This document shows, in pieces, positions 17,853 through 26,030 of a DNA stretch of 64,000 nt. The stretch comes from Paenibacillus xylanexedens. GTDB taxonomy: Bacteria; Bacillota; Bacilli; Paenibacillales; Paenibacillaceae. The translations under genes and the position numbers were made by a program. The stretch is from NCBI RefSeq assembly GCF_001908275.1, contig NZ_CP018620.1, positions 3,906,001 to 3,970,000 of the forward strand, in the 5' to 3' direction. Numbering within the stretch: the first letter of the stretch is position 1; each line of letters begins with the position of its first letter. The notes below the pieces were generated by a model. It saw only the letters and a list, made by a program, of their open reading frames with translations, did no database searches and was not told where the DNA came from.

Positions 17853-17944
17853 ACTTCCCCCTTTTATCCTTACAATTATACATTAGAAGAGGCAGTTCAA
17901 AAAGTCCGCTTTTGAAGCACTTAGAAAGAATAGGAGAAGTTCGC

Positions 17945-19180
17945 ATGAGGCAATATTTAAGGCAGATTCACCCCTTGGCATGGACGATTATTATCGGAAC
18001 CATGTTTGGACGTCTTGTCACGTCAATGAGTATCCCGTTTCTATCCATCTATCTGACACGTGTGTTAGATGCTACACCGACCCAGACCGGTATTACTGTG
18101 GCCGTTAGCTCGCTGGCAGGTGTTATGGTCAGCTTTTATGGAGGTTACATTTCGGACCGGATCGGTCGCAAAATCGTGATGTTAATCTCGGTATTTAGCT
18201 GGGCAGGTGTGTTTTTCATCTTTTCAGCAGCAGAGCATCTATGGGTGTTCTTTGTTGCCAATACGTTAAACGGATTATGCCGCGCAGTATTTGAACCCAC
18301 TTCCAGAGCGCTGTTATCGGATATTACTTCTCCGGAGAACAAATTGCTGGTGTTCAACCTTAGATATGCTGCGATTAATCTAGGTGTGGTATTTGGGCCA
18401 ATTATCGGATTTCAGCTGGGATCATCTGAATCGACGTTTCCGTTTGTGATTTCCGGCTTGGTATACATAGCCTATGGACTTGTATTATTTCTGCAATTCA
18501 AGTTACAGCATGCCAATCTGCCAGAGCGTCATCAGGCAACCGCACCACGTTTGCGTGAAGCACTCATGACCACTGGTCGCGACCGGGTATTTCTGCCGGT
18601 ATTAATCGGTACCACATTCTGTGTTCTGGGTTACGGGCACTTTAGTTCTACGTTGGCACAGTACTTGGCGAGAAGCCCGATCTTTGAGAATGGAAGTCAG
18701 ATGTTCTCGTACATGCTGTCCCTGAATGCTGTGACGGTACTGATTATTCAGTATCCTCTTGTGAGAACCTTCCGAAACTTCCCACCGCTTGTTCCTCTGA
18801 TTGTGGGTAACCTGCTGGTTGCAACCAGTCTGATGATGGTTGGAATCGCTGAAGGTGTACTCATGATGATGATGAGTGTCATACTATTTACCATTGGGGA
18901 AGTGTTGTTGTTCACCATGATGGATATGCTCATTGACCGGATTGCAAAGCCGGAATGGAAAGGGACGTATTTCGGGACTATCGGATTCAATAATATCGGT
19001 AGTGTCATTGCTCCTGTCATGGGCGGGGTGTTATTAAGTCAATTTGGAGCGGAGAATGGGCTCGCTGTTTTTCTACCGATTGCACTGACGACTGCCCTGG
19101 GAGTACCTTTTCTTCTGATCGCACATAGACGTCTTGTTGTTAGAGAGAAGCAAACAGAGCCTACATCATTAAGTATGTAG
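17945..19180 (+). CDS. MFS transporter, MdtG-like (DHA1)
   Basis: A 411-residue membrane protein with 12 predicted helices. The loop 2-3 signature GGYISDRIGRKIVMLIS is the MFS motif A. The N-terminal WTIIIGTMFGRLVTSMSIPFLSIYL resembles MdtG/YitZ-like drug or sugar-phosphate efflux proteins. ATG 17945 has AGGAGAAG 7 nt upstream; longer in-frame extensions run into the divergent gene and are unlikely. SgrR in enterobacteria controls the SetA sugar exporter, so an SgrR-like regulator with an MFS exporter is a known arrangement. The substrate cannot be read from the sequence. Confidence 0.88.
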   Translation: MRQYLRQIHPLAWTIIIGTMFGRLVTSMSIPFLSIYLTRVLDATPTQTGITVAVSSLAGVMVSFYGGYISDRIGRKIVMLISVFSWAGVFFIFSAAEHLWVFFVANTLNGLCRAVFEPTSRALLSDITSPENKLLVFNLRYAAINLGVVFGPIIGFQLGSSESTFPFVISGLVYIAYGLVLFLQFKLQHANLPERHQATAPRLREALMTTGRDRVFLPVLIGTTFCVLGYGHFSSTLAQYLARSPIFENGSQMFSYMLSLNAVTVLIIQYPLVRTFRNFPPLVPLIVGNLLVATSLMMVGIAEGVLMMMMSVILFTIGEVLLFTMMDMLIDRIAKPEWKGTYFGTIGFNNIGSVIAPVMGGVLLSQFGAENGLAVFLPIALTTALGVPFLLIAHRRLVVREKQTEPTSLSM

Positions 19181-19235
19181 CGAGAATTGAAAATTTTAAT
19201 GGCATGAATTAAATAACAATTCAGTTAAAATTATC

Positions 19236-19264
19236 TTGACGGATGTTAGTCCAGCGAATACAAT
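19236..19264 (+). promoter_or_regulatory. Promoter of the ABC exporter leader
   Basis: TTGACG (19236-19241) and TACAAT (19259-19264) with 17-bp spacing predict transcription from about 19271. The nearest downstream gene on this strand is the ABC exporter more than 500 bp away, so there is a long untranslated leader. Confidence 0.65.
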
Positions 19265-19270
19265 AAACAA

Positions 19271-19530
19271 CAAATATGTGAAACGGGTGGGATGATGATT
19301 ATGTTTATGCCTATACAGATTTCGAATCGATAACTGAATACGCATGAGCATAGTGACATTAATCCAATTTTTTTGCAATGATCGCGTTGGGACAGTCATG
19401 TTTGTGCACCTCTGTCGTGGACGCTCATCATTATTGCGATGCAGAGGAGATACGGGAAATGCTTTGCATTTCATTCGATCTCTTTTGGCTACAAGCTGTA
19501 GATGAACATTAGTTCATCTATGGCTTTTTT
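19271..19530 (+). promoter_or_regulatory. Structured attenuator-like leader with intrinsic terminator
   Basis: From the predicted start the RNA contains a very short ORF with a GGGTGGG site (ATGs at 19292-19309, stop 19331-19333). Next come hairpins formed by CCTCTG with CAGAGG and by GAAATGC with GCATTTC. Last is a strong terminator: AGCTGTAGATGAAC (19494-19507), loop ATTA, GTTCATCTATGGCT (19512-19525) and T6. An intrinsic terminator ahead of an exporter operon is the layout of transcription attenuation in several antibiotic-responsive ABC genes. The inducing signal and antiterminator pairing are not resolved. Confidence 0.55.
19494..19530 (+). terminator. Intrinsic terminator inside the exporter leader
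   Basis: A 14-bp stem with one internal mismatch, four-base loop ATTA and T6 at 19525-19530. It lies about 250 bp upstream of the first ABC gene and far from the end of the MFS gene at 19180, so it is better explained as attenuator than as the MFS terminator, although the latter is possible. Confidence 0.8.
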
Positions 19531-19619
19531 GCATGCATTCCACCCAATTTGTTCACATGGAAAGGAGCGTTTGGAGCGTTATTTTATAAAAAACTAACTT
19601 ATTAAAAGGAGAATGTACA

Positions 19620-19697
19620 ATGGTCAACTTACGTTCTACATATCAATTATGGGCGGGAAATCCCGATTTTAATGTCATTATGTATGACTCATCCTAG
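19620..19697 (+). CDS. Leader peptide candidate, 25 aa, upstream of ABC exporter
   Basis: ATG 19620 follows AAAAGGAGAA at ideal spacing and encodes 25 residues starting MVNLRSTYQLWAGNPDF, ending at TAG 19695-19697. An overlapping frame (ATG 19684 to TAG 19741-19743) continues with a plausible tail (SDRKFAVVKIINKYE), as if one longer leader protein of about 43 residues had been split by a frameshift. Its position resembles BmrB, the regulatory leader of the BmrCD exporter in Bacillus subtilis, but I cannot confirm sequence similarity. It may regulate downstream expression by ribosome stalling or coupling. Confidence 0.55.
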   Translation: MVNLRSTYQLWAGNPDFNVIMYDSS

Positions 19698-19782
19698 TGA
19701 TCGCAAATTTGCTGTCGTTAAGATCATCAACAAATATGAATAGGCAAGAACAATTAAATAAACCAATAAAGAGGTGGGACCT

Positions 19783-21528
19783 GTGCCCAAAACAGAGAAA
19801 AGTTCCATGGCATGGCTGCTGCGCTATCTAAAAACAGTCAAAGGACGGCTGGCCTTACTTTTAATCATGTTGCTCACATCAACGGGGCTTCAGCTCTTGA
19901 ACCCACAGATCATCAAACGATTTATCGATACAGCAGCAAGTGGGGGAGTCCTCACCAATCTTGTTCAACTCGCAGGAATATTTCTGGTTGTTGCCGTGTT
20001 TAATCAACTCATCACGGTAGCGGTAAGTTATTTGGGGAATGATGTGGCCTGGCGGGCCACGAATCAACTGCGCGGAGATTTGCTGAAGCACTGTCTGCGT
20101 CTCGATATGCGTTTTCATAATGAGAAAACACCTGGTGAGATGATTGAACGTGTGGATGGTGACGTAACGAGCATCTCCAATTTTTTCGCGATGTTCATTG
20201 TGCAGGTGATCGGGAGTTTTGTACTGCTGGCCGGAATTCTCGGATTCATGTTCAGCGTTAATGTACCCATTGCTTTGGTCATGACCGTGTTCACATTATT
20301 ATCGATCCTGTTCATGGTCTTCATCCGAAATCTTGGCGTGGACTCTTCCAAAAATGAACGGGCTGCAAGTGCCTCTCTGTTCGGATTAATTGAAGAACGC
20401 ATTGCCGGGATTGAAGATGTGCAAGCGAATGGTCATGTGCCTTATGTGATGAACCGCTTTTACCGCACGATGCGCACGGTATTCCGTAAGGGGAGAAAAG
20501 CCTGGCTGTTACGGGTTATTCCGTGGAATACCACAGTAGTCCTATTCGCTCTGGCGGTCACTGCGGTGCTTTTGCTGGGTGTGCATTATTATATGGAAGG
20601 TCTAATTAGTATCGGAACATTATTTCTGATCTACCAATATACGCAGATGCTGAATGATCCGATTGAGATGCTTGGAGATCAGGTTCAGGAGTTTCAAAAA
20701 GCAAAATCAGGCATGCTGCGCTCCAGAGAGCTGTTGTCCATGCAAAGTGTGATTGAAGAGGGCACAGAGGAGCAATTGCCGGAAGGACCTCTTGGTCTGG
20801 AATTCAGTCAAGTGCACTTCAGTTATAACCAGGATAAACCGGTATTACACGACATTACTTTTGCTATTAAACCTGGTGAACGCCTGGGAATCATCGGTCG
20901 CACAGGTAGCGGTAAATCGAGTCTTAGTCGTGTTCTTCTCCGGCTGTACAATCTGGATCGGGGTACGATCCGTGTAGGTGGAACGGATATCACAAAGCTT
21001 TCATTACAAGCGCTCTATCGCCGCGTTGGCATGGTGACACAGGATGTGCAATTGTTTGATGGCACACTGCGTGACAATCTGACCCTGTTCAATGAGGATG
21101 TATCGGATCAGATGATCAAGGAAACGACGGATCGCCTTGGACTTAGCCAATGGATTAATTCACAACCAGAAGGACTTGATACGTATCTGGCAGCAGGTGG
21201 GGCTTCATTGTCGGCAGGGGAAGCACAGTTATTTGCCTTAACCCGCGTATTTCTGACCGAACCGAGTTTGGTTATTCTGGATGAGCCGTCGTCACGTCTG
21301 GATGCTGCGACCGAGGGAATGCTTCAATCTGCAATTGACCAGTTAATGAAACAATCCACTGGAGTCATTATTGCTCACCGACTGGCTACACTGGAGAAAG
21401 TGGATCGGATTATGGTGCTCGGTGATGGGAAGGTACTGGAATTTGGAGCGAGAGAAGAACTTGCCAGTAACCCGGCATCTCACTATGCCAGACTGCTCAT
21501 TACAGGCCGAGAGGAGGAACTGGCATGA
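19783..21528 (+). CDS. Heterodimeric ABC exporter, first half-transporter
   Basis: A 581-residue half-transporter with six membrane helices (about 1-310) and a C-terminal nucleotide-binding domain. Walker A is GRTGSGKSS near residue 372, the Q-loop is MVTQDVQ, the signature is LSAGE at 476-480 (departing from LSGGQ), Walker B ends LDEPS with catalytic Glu501, and the H-loop is AHRL. I place the start at GTG 19783, a few bases after GAGGTGGG; GTG 19774 lies within that site. Its non-canonical signature complements the second subunit, so the pair should have one active and one degenerate ATP site, as in BmrCD-type multidrug exporters. Confidence 0.9.
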   Translation: MPKTEKSSMAWLLRYLKTVKGRLALLLIMLLTSTGLQLLNPQIIKRFIDTAASGGVLTNLVQLAGIFLVVAVFNQLITVAVSYLGNDVAWRATNQLRGDLLKHCLRLDMRFHNEKTPGEMIERVDGDVTSISNFFAMFIVQVIGSFVLLAGILGFMFSVNVPIALVMTVFTLLSILFMVFIRNLGVDSSKNERAASASLFGLIEERIAGIEDVQANGHVPYVMNRFYRTMRTVFRKGRKAWLLRVIPWNTTVVLFALAVTAVLLLGVHYYMEGLISIGTLFLIYQYTQMLNDPIEMLGDQVQEFQKAKSGMLRSRELLSMQSVIEEGTEEQLPEGPLGLEFSQVHFSYNQDKPVLHDITFAIKPGERLGIIGRTGSGKSSLSRVLLRLYNLDRGTIRVGGTDITKLSLQALYRRVGMVTQDVQLFDGTLRDNLTLFNEDVSDQMIKETTDRLGLSQWINSQPEGLDTYLAAGGASLSAGEAQLFALTRVFLTEPSLVILDEPSSRLDAATEGMLQSAIDQLMKQSTGVIIAHRLATLEKVDRIMVLGDGKVLEFGAREELASNPASHYARLLITGREEELA

Positions 21529-23294
21529 CTGTAGCAGGATTTATAGGCCGTTTGTTTCGATTCAGGCCTTTGTTGTTTATAATCAACGGATTGTTATGGT
21601 GTATATTTCATTCCTTGCCGTTAGCTATTGGTATTGGGATGCAGTGGTTTTTTGATCGGACAACAGCGGGTTCTACTGACTACATGTGGCTTGCTGTGCC
21701 GCTTATCTTTATTGCTTTAGTCCGAATGGCACGGGTAGGCACATTTTTTGTAGCCTTTTATGCATGGGTCACGTATCTGTATCATGTTCAGGCGATTTTG
21801 CGAACCAACATGCTCGCAGCAATCATGCGCTGGCCTGGGCGTAATCTTCCGGCTTCACCAGGGGAGGCGATGAGTCGCTTTCGGGATGATGTCGATGAAG
21901 TCGTCGAGTATGTAGAATCATGGGTGGACTTCTGGGGACGACTCGTATTTGCTGTTGTGTCTATCGTCATTATGGCAAACATTAATTGGCAGATCACATT
22001 GGTTGCCGTGTTACCATTGGTGGTTGTGACTTTACTTAACAATCTGTCCGGAAATCGGGCTCGGAAGTATGCACAGGTTAATCGTGAATCGACTGGGCGA
22101 ATTACCAGTTTTATTGCGGAAACGTTTGGAGCAGTGCAAGCCCTGAAACTGGGTCAGGCCGAAGAGAATGTCTCTTCACGTTTCAACCAGTTGAATGAAG
22201 ATCGTCGCCAGGCTGCACTTCGAGACAATCTGTTCAAGCAGTGGATGAGATCGATGAATCAGCATGTTCTAAGTATCTGTACCGGATTGATTCTACTGAT
22301 GTGTGCAGCTGAGATGAAAGCAGGTAACTTTACCGTAGGTGATTTTGCCTTATTCACCAGTTATCTGGCCAATATCGGATTTAGCATTTCACTGTTTGGT
22401 TATATGGTGTTTCAGCACAAAAGGCTCAAGGTATCGTATGATCGTATGCGTAAGCTATTCCGCCCGGGGGAAGAAGACCAGATCATGGATTCGAGAGAAA
22501 TCTATCTGTATAAAGATCCGCCGGAGCTTGTAAGTGAACAGAGGGACCCTAAGGAGAAGCTGCAATCTCTTGAGGTGAATAAGCTGACTTATCAATATCC
22601 GAATTCTGCAAATGGCATAGAAGAGATCAGTTTCCGACTGGAACGTGGACAATTTCTTGTTATTACAGGACGGATTGGATCAGGTAAATCAACGCTGGTA
22701 CGAACACTTCTTGGACTGTTACCCAAGCAAAAAGGGGACATTCACTGGAATGGAGAAGCTGTTGATCCAGCCACGTTCCTGATGCCGCCTAGAGCCGCAT
22801 ATACCCCGCAAGTGCCAAGACTGTTCAGTGATACGTTGAAAGAAAATATCGTCCAAGGCAAACAGGGGAACACCGAGCAAGCGCTTGAAAAAGCCATTCG
22901 TCTGGCTGTGATGGAGAAGGATATCAAACATCTGGATCAGGGGCTTGAGACCCCGGTTGGTCCAAGAGGGGTGATGCTGTCAGGCGGGCAGATTCAGCGC
23001 GCGGCCACAGGACGCATGTTAATGACGGAAGCGGACCTGTTTATCTTTGACGATCTGTCCAGTGCACTGGATGTGGAGACAGAACAACAAGTATGGGAAG
23101 GGATGTTCCAAGAGCCGGATGTCACCTGCATCGCAGTTTCTCACCGCAGGGCAGCACTTTCCAAAGCAGATCATATTATCGTGATGAAAGATGGACGCAT
23201 TGAAGCTGAGGGAAGCTTGGCCGAATTGCTTGCCACCAATGAAGAGATGCAGTTGCTGTGGCAAGGGGAGCAAACTCCCGCCAAAGTTGGTTAG
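21525..23294 (+). CDS. Heterodimeric ABC exporter, second half-transporter
   Basis: A 589-residue half-transporter starting in an ATGA overlap with the first gene, so tightly coupled. Six N-terminal membrane helices are followed by a nucleotide-binding domain: Walker A GRIGSGKST near 382, canonical signature LSGGQ at 485-489, and Walker B FIFDDLSSALD in which Asp510 replaces the catalytic glutamate; the H-loop is VSHRR. The canonical signature should complete the active site formed with Walker A/B of the first subunit. Substrates of this family include drugs, peptides and lipids; none is assignable here. Confidence 0.9.
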   Translation: MTVAGFIGRLFRFRPLLFIINGLLWCIFHSLPLAIGIGMQWFFDRTTAGSTDYMWLAVPLIFIALVRMARVGTFFVAFYAWVTYLYHVQAILRTNMLAAIMRWPGRNLPASPGEAMSRFRDDVDEVVEYVESWVDFWGRLVFAVVSIVIMANINWQITLVAVLPLVVVTLLNNLSGNRARKYAQVNRESTGRITSFIAETFGAVQALKLGQAEENVSSRFNQLNEDRRQAALRDNLFKQWMRSMNQHVLSICTGLILLMCAAEMKAGNFTVGDFALFTSYLANIGFSISLFGYMVFQHKRLKVSYDRMRKLFRPGEEDQIMDSREIYLYKDPPELVSEQRDPKEKLQSLEVNKLTYQYPNSANGIEEISFRLERGQFLVITGRIGSGKSTLVRTLLGLLPKQKGDIHWNGEAVDPATFLMPPRAAYTPQVPRLFSDTLKENIVQGKQGNTEQALEKAIRLAVMEKDIKHLDQGLETPVGPRGVMLSGGQIQRAATGRMLMTEADLFIFDDLSSALDVETEQQVWEGMFQEPDVTCIAVSHRRAALSKADHIIVMKDGRIEAEGSLAELLATNEEMQLLWQGEQTPAKVG

Positions 23295-23324
23295 CTTTAA
23301 AAATTTAGAAAAGATAATAAGAAA

Positions 23325-23373
23325 ACAAAAAAGCCTTACAGACGACTCCTGGAAGAGTAATGTCTGTAAGGCT
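23325..23373 (-). terminator. Terminator of ctaB
   Basis: On the minus strand AGCCTTACAGAC and GTCTGTAAGGCT form a perfect 12-bp stem followed by T6. On the plus strand the run after the stem is only TTATTATC, so it mainly serves ctaB, though it also lies just after the ABC operon. Confidence 0.85.
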
Positions 23374-23409
23374 TATTATCGTTATAACGAGTGGAAAGAT
23401 GGAATATTT

Positions 23410-24339
23410 TTATCTCATCATTTGAGCGATCAAGGAATACGCAATGATGACCAGGAAGATAATAGTGATATGGTTAATGGAGAAGATAAACATCCGTTTG
23501 GACCATTTCTCTGTTTCTTTCTTATCAAAGGTAGCCACACTAAGAATGAGCCAAGCCAAGCTAACCAGAAATGCCACAATAGCGACAAATGGACTCATCG
23601 GCCAGAATAAAAAGCTGGAGATCAGTAACAGTACCAGATACACATTTGTCTGAATGTATGTCCGTCTGATTCCTTTAACAACGGGTAGCATGGGAACACC
23701 AGCAGCTTTGTATTCGTCAAAACGACGAATCGCAATCCCGTAGAAGTGAGGCATTTGCCATAAGAGCATCGTAACGACCAATGCCCAGATCTCGAAATGA
23801 CCCAGTTCCGGTGAAATGGCTGCCCAACCGATGAGTGGAGGCACAGCACCCGAAAGACTTCCCACTTCCGTGTTGTAGATCGTTGTACGTTTGGTCCACA
23901 TCGTGTAAGGGAACACGTAAAGCAACAGACCCAAAATACCAAATACAGCAGCGGATGGGGAAGCGATGTACAACATGATGCCCCCGATGATGGTGATTGC
24001 AATACCGAGAATCAGACCCGACTTGGTATCTACGCGTCCCGTAACCGTAGGACGTTTCTTCGTACGTTCCATGATCGCATCAATATCACGATCATACAAG
24101 TTGTTAAACACCCCTGCAGCTCCAATAATGAGAGAAGACCCAATAAAGGACAGGATGATTGGTACAATATTAGCTAAGATTGAAGCATCAAATACATATA
24201 AAGCCAAACTTAAACCCGCAAACATGGCGATCAGGTTGGACTTGATGATTCCGATTTTGATCGTATCGAAGAATACTTTCGGAATCGAGCTATACTCCAG
24301 GCTGATATTGGTCTGTGAACCATTGTTCAATGTTTTCAA
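23410..24339 (-). CDS. ctaB: Protoheme IX farnesyltransferase
   Basis: A 309-residue polytopic membrane enzyme that adds a farnesyl group to heme B to make heme O for terminal oxidases. It has the prenyltransferase motif FNNLYDRDIDAIMERTKKRP near residue 80 and the second-loop motif YGIAIRRFDEYKAAGVPMLP, with about eight or nine helices. Length and motifs match CtaB/CyoE. The usual neighbours ctaA and the ctaCDEF oxidase genes are absent, so this is a detached copy and possibly a paralogue. A TATAAT -10 lies on the minus strand at 24380-24385. Confidence 0.93.
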   Translation of the reverse strand: MKTLNNGSQTNISLEYSSIPKVFFDTIKIGIIKSNLIAMFAGLSLALYVFDASILANIVPIILSFIGSSLIIGAAGVFNNLYDRDIDAIMERTKKRPTVTGRVDTKSGLILGIAITIIGGIMLYIASPSAAVFGILGLLLYVFPYTMWTKRTTIYNTEVGSLSGAVPPLIGWAAISPELGHFEIWALVVTMLLWQMPHFYGIAIRRFDEYKAAGVPMLPVVKGIRRTYIQTNVYLVLLLISSFLFWPMSPFVAIVAFLVSLAWLILSVATFDKKETEKWSKRMFIFSINHITIIFLVIIAYSLIAQMMR

Positions 24340-24508
24340 GAACTCACTTCCTATATCTATACTTATATATTATGTCGCTATTATACCATTCAATCCACTA
24401 TGTGATTTAATTAACGTTTTAGTATTTAAAATAATGTCATTTGATTGTGAACAATTTAAAAACAAGGTTGTTTTTAATTGTTAAATAATTATTTCTGTGT
24501 TACAGGAG

Positions 24509-24592
24509 AGAATCCAAAAATCCGGGTATAACAGTGATTTAAAGTTTGTTCTGTCATTGTAGTGTAAGTTTAAATAATCTTTTATTCAACTT
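24509..24592 (+). repeat. Decayed half copy of the palindromic intergenic element
   Basis: This stretch aligns with the right half of the full element at 50459-50642. It shares the order AATC-A-rich run, GGGTATAACAGTGAT (for GGGGATAACAGCGAT), TTGTTCTGTCAT, GTGTAAGT, TAAATAAT and a terminal TTCAACTT-like end. The left half is not recognisable upstream. It lies between the divergent ctaB and flavoprotein genes. Confidence 0.6.
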
Positions 24593-24708
24593 CCACAGGC
24601 TGGATTGAAGAAAGTGGTTAAAGATATATGTTGCAAAATGGTTAGGTTTTGTTTATTGTAGATATAAGATATCTTTAATAGTCTTGTTTAAAATGTGTTC
24701 CTGTAATT

Positions 24709-24749
24709 CTCCGATATTACTTTCTTAAGAGAAAGCGGAGGTTATTTTT
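24709..24749 (+). terminator. Hairpin with T-rich tail before the flavoprotein gene
   Basis: CTCCG (24709-24713) and CTTTC (24720-24724) pair with GAAAG and CGGAG (24731-24740), followed by GTTATTTTT. It lies 45 bp upstream of the gene start and could be an attenuator or a leftover terminator. No antiterminator was identified. Confidence 0.35.
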
Positions 24750-24793
24750 AAAGTTTAATTAGAGATATTAAATGTCTGGAAAGGGTGAATAGT

Positions 24794-25723
24794 ATGAGTA
24801 ATATGAATCAACTCTTGGATGTACTTATTATTGGTGGAGGACCAGCGGGGCTTAATGCAGCCCTAGTGCTTGGCAGGGCCCGCAAGAACGTCGTGGTCAT
24901 TGATGATGAGACACCGCGTAACTGGGTTACAAGGGAGACTCATGGGTTTGTGACAAGAGATGGGGCAAGTCCACGTGAATTCCGGAAAGCTGCCAAAGAA
25001 CAGATTGAAGCGTATCCCTCAGTCCAATTTGCATCCGATACGGCAACAGCGATAACAGGTAGCGACGGTGATTTTGTAGTTAAGACTACTCAAGGGGTAA
25101 ACTATCGCACGAAAAAGATTTTGTTTGCAGTAGGTAAGAAAGATCTGCCTCTAGATATTAACGGATTAACAGAAGTTTACGGTAAAAGTGCGTTTGTGTG
25201 TCCATATTGTGATGGATGGGAGTTAAGAGACCAAGCGCTGGTCATCATCGTTAGTGGAGATAAGGCATTACATATGGCAAAAGTCATATCCGGTTGGACA
25301 GCACAATATACGATCTGTACGAATGGATCAAATTACTTAACCGATGAGCAGCGTGAAGAGCTGAAGCGGCATAATGTTACTGTATTCGATGCACCGATTC
25401 AATCCATTAACTCTGAAGAAGGAATGGTACATCAAGTTGTGCTAAATGACGGTACAGCGATTCCATGCACAGGAGTTTTCTTCCAACCGAAACTGTTTAC
25501 CGGATCAGAACTGCCAAAGGCCATCGGTTGTGAAATTACAGAGTCGGGGACGGTTATCGTTGATGCTTCCGGCAAAACATCTGTAGCGGGTGTATACAGT
25601 GCTGGTGATGCAGCATCCGAGATGTATCAGGCAATCACGGCTGCGTCTCTGGGGGCATTGTCTGCTGTAAGCATTAATAATGAATTGAATTTCGAGAAGT
25701 GGGATGAGCCAAGTCATCGTTAG
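24794..25723 (+). CDS. FAD-dependent pyridine nucleotide-disulfide oxidoreductase, thioredoxin-reductase-like
   Basis: A 309-residue flavoprotein with the N-terminal FAD motif IIGGGPAGLNAALVLGRA, a central NADPH region and a C-terminal FAD-closing motif GVYSAGDAAS. The redox pair CPYC (VCPYCDGWE) sits where thioredoxin reductase has CATC, so it belongs to the TrxR-like branch, often annotated as NAD(P)/FAD-dependent oxidoreductase. The first glycine-rich segment of the NADPH domain is altered (IIVSGDKALHMAK instead of GxGxxA), which may mean a different electron donor. ATG 24794 has GGAAAGGGTG upstream; GTG 24785 is an alternative. Single gene; partner unknown. Confidence 0.85.
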   Translation: MSNMNQLLDVLIIGGGPAGLNAALVLGRARKNVVVIDDETPRNWVTRETHGFVTRDGASPREFRKAAKEQIEAYPSVQFASDTATAITGSDGDFVVKTTQGVNYRTKKILFAVGKKDLPLDINGLTEVYGKSAFVCPYCDGWELRDQALVIIVSGDKALHMAKVISGWTAQYTICTNGSNYLTDEQREELKRHNVTVFDAPIQSINSEEGMVHQVVLNDGTAIPCTGVFFQPKLFTGSELPKAIGCEITESGTVIVDASGKTSVAGVYSAGDAASEMYQAITAASLGALSAVSINNELNFEKWDEPSHR

Positions 25724-25772
25724 ATTAAATTAATAAGCGTCATAGAATCATAGCGTCATTGGTTCATACAGT

Positions 25773-25796
25773 AGGGGATTGCATATGCAATCCTCT
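25773..25796 (+). terminator. Weak terminator-like palindrome after the flavoprotein gene
   Basis: AGGGGATTGCAT and ATGCAATCCTCT form a 12-bp near-perfect palindrome 50 bp after the stop, followed only by ATTTGTTGTT. It may be a terminator with a poor T-run. Confidence 0.45.
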
Positions 25797-25895
25797 ATTT
25801 GTTGTTATTCAACCTAAACGTTGAACAATTCAAATGAAAGTAATACAGCCGGAAGAAAATTTGATATTAATTTAATTATGGTTTATTGTATTATC

Positions 25896-25919
25896 AAATG
25901 ATACATATTGCTATCATTT
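25896..25919. promoter_or_regulatory. Operator-like inverted repeat upstream of the CYP102 gene
   Basis: AAATGATA (25896-25903) and TATCATTT (25912-25919) are perfect 8-bp arms with an 8-bp spacer in the promoter region of the P450 fusion. Bacillus CYP102 genes are repressed by TetR proteins released by fatty acids. A TetR gene lies downstream at 29.5 kb, but its own operator has a different sequence. Confidence 0.45.
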
Positions 25920-25946
25920 ATATAATCATCAAAGGAGAGATCACTT

Positions 25947-26030
25947 ATGAATGAAAGCAAAACGGCTATCATATGGCTAACGAATACCTTGCTCCACGGC
26001 GTACAGTTAAGAGGTGATCATCATGAGTGA
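25947..26030 (+). CDS. Upstream peptide overlapping the CYP102 start, 27 aa
   Basis: ATG 25947 follows AAAGGAGAG at good spacing and encodes 27 residues ([20 protein letters not shown], then LRGDHHE). It ends at TGA 26028-26030, 8 bases inside the downstream P450 gene. The P450 ribosome site AGAGGTGA lies within this peptide's codons, so translation of the two is probably coupled. I do not recognise the peptide. It could be a regulatory leader or chance, but the strong ribosome site in an otherwise gene-free region favours expression. Confidence 0.5.
   Translation: MNESKTAIIWLTNTLLHGVQLRGDHHE

Noticed and set aside
19196..19474. 92-codon minus-strand ORF in the exporter leader region
   Set aside because: Runs against the predicted leader RNA with its promoter and terminator, and has no start signal.
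19378..19512. 44-codon ORF ending in the leader terminator
   Set aside because: No ribosome site and no homology that I recognise. Kept only as part of the leader description because of where it stops.
21525..23294. Naming the ABC pair bmrC/bmrD
   Set aside because: The heterodimer logic matches, but the second subunit is shorter than I recall for BmrD, and I cannot establish orthology without a search.
23966..24484. 172-codon plus-strand ORF opposite ctaB
   Set aside because: Overlaps the ctaB coding strand and its promoter; hydrophobic only because it mirrors membrane-protein codons.
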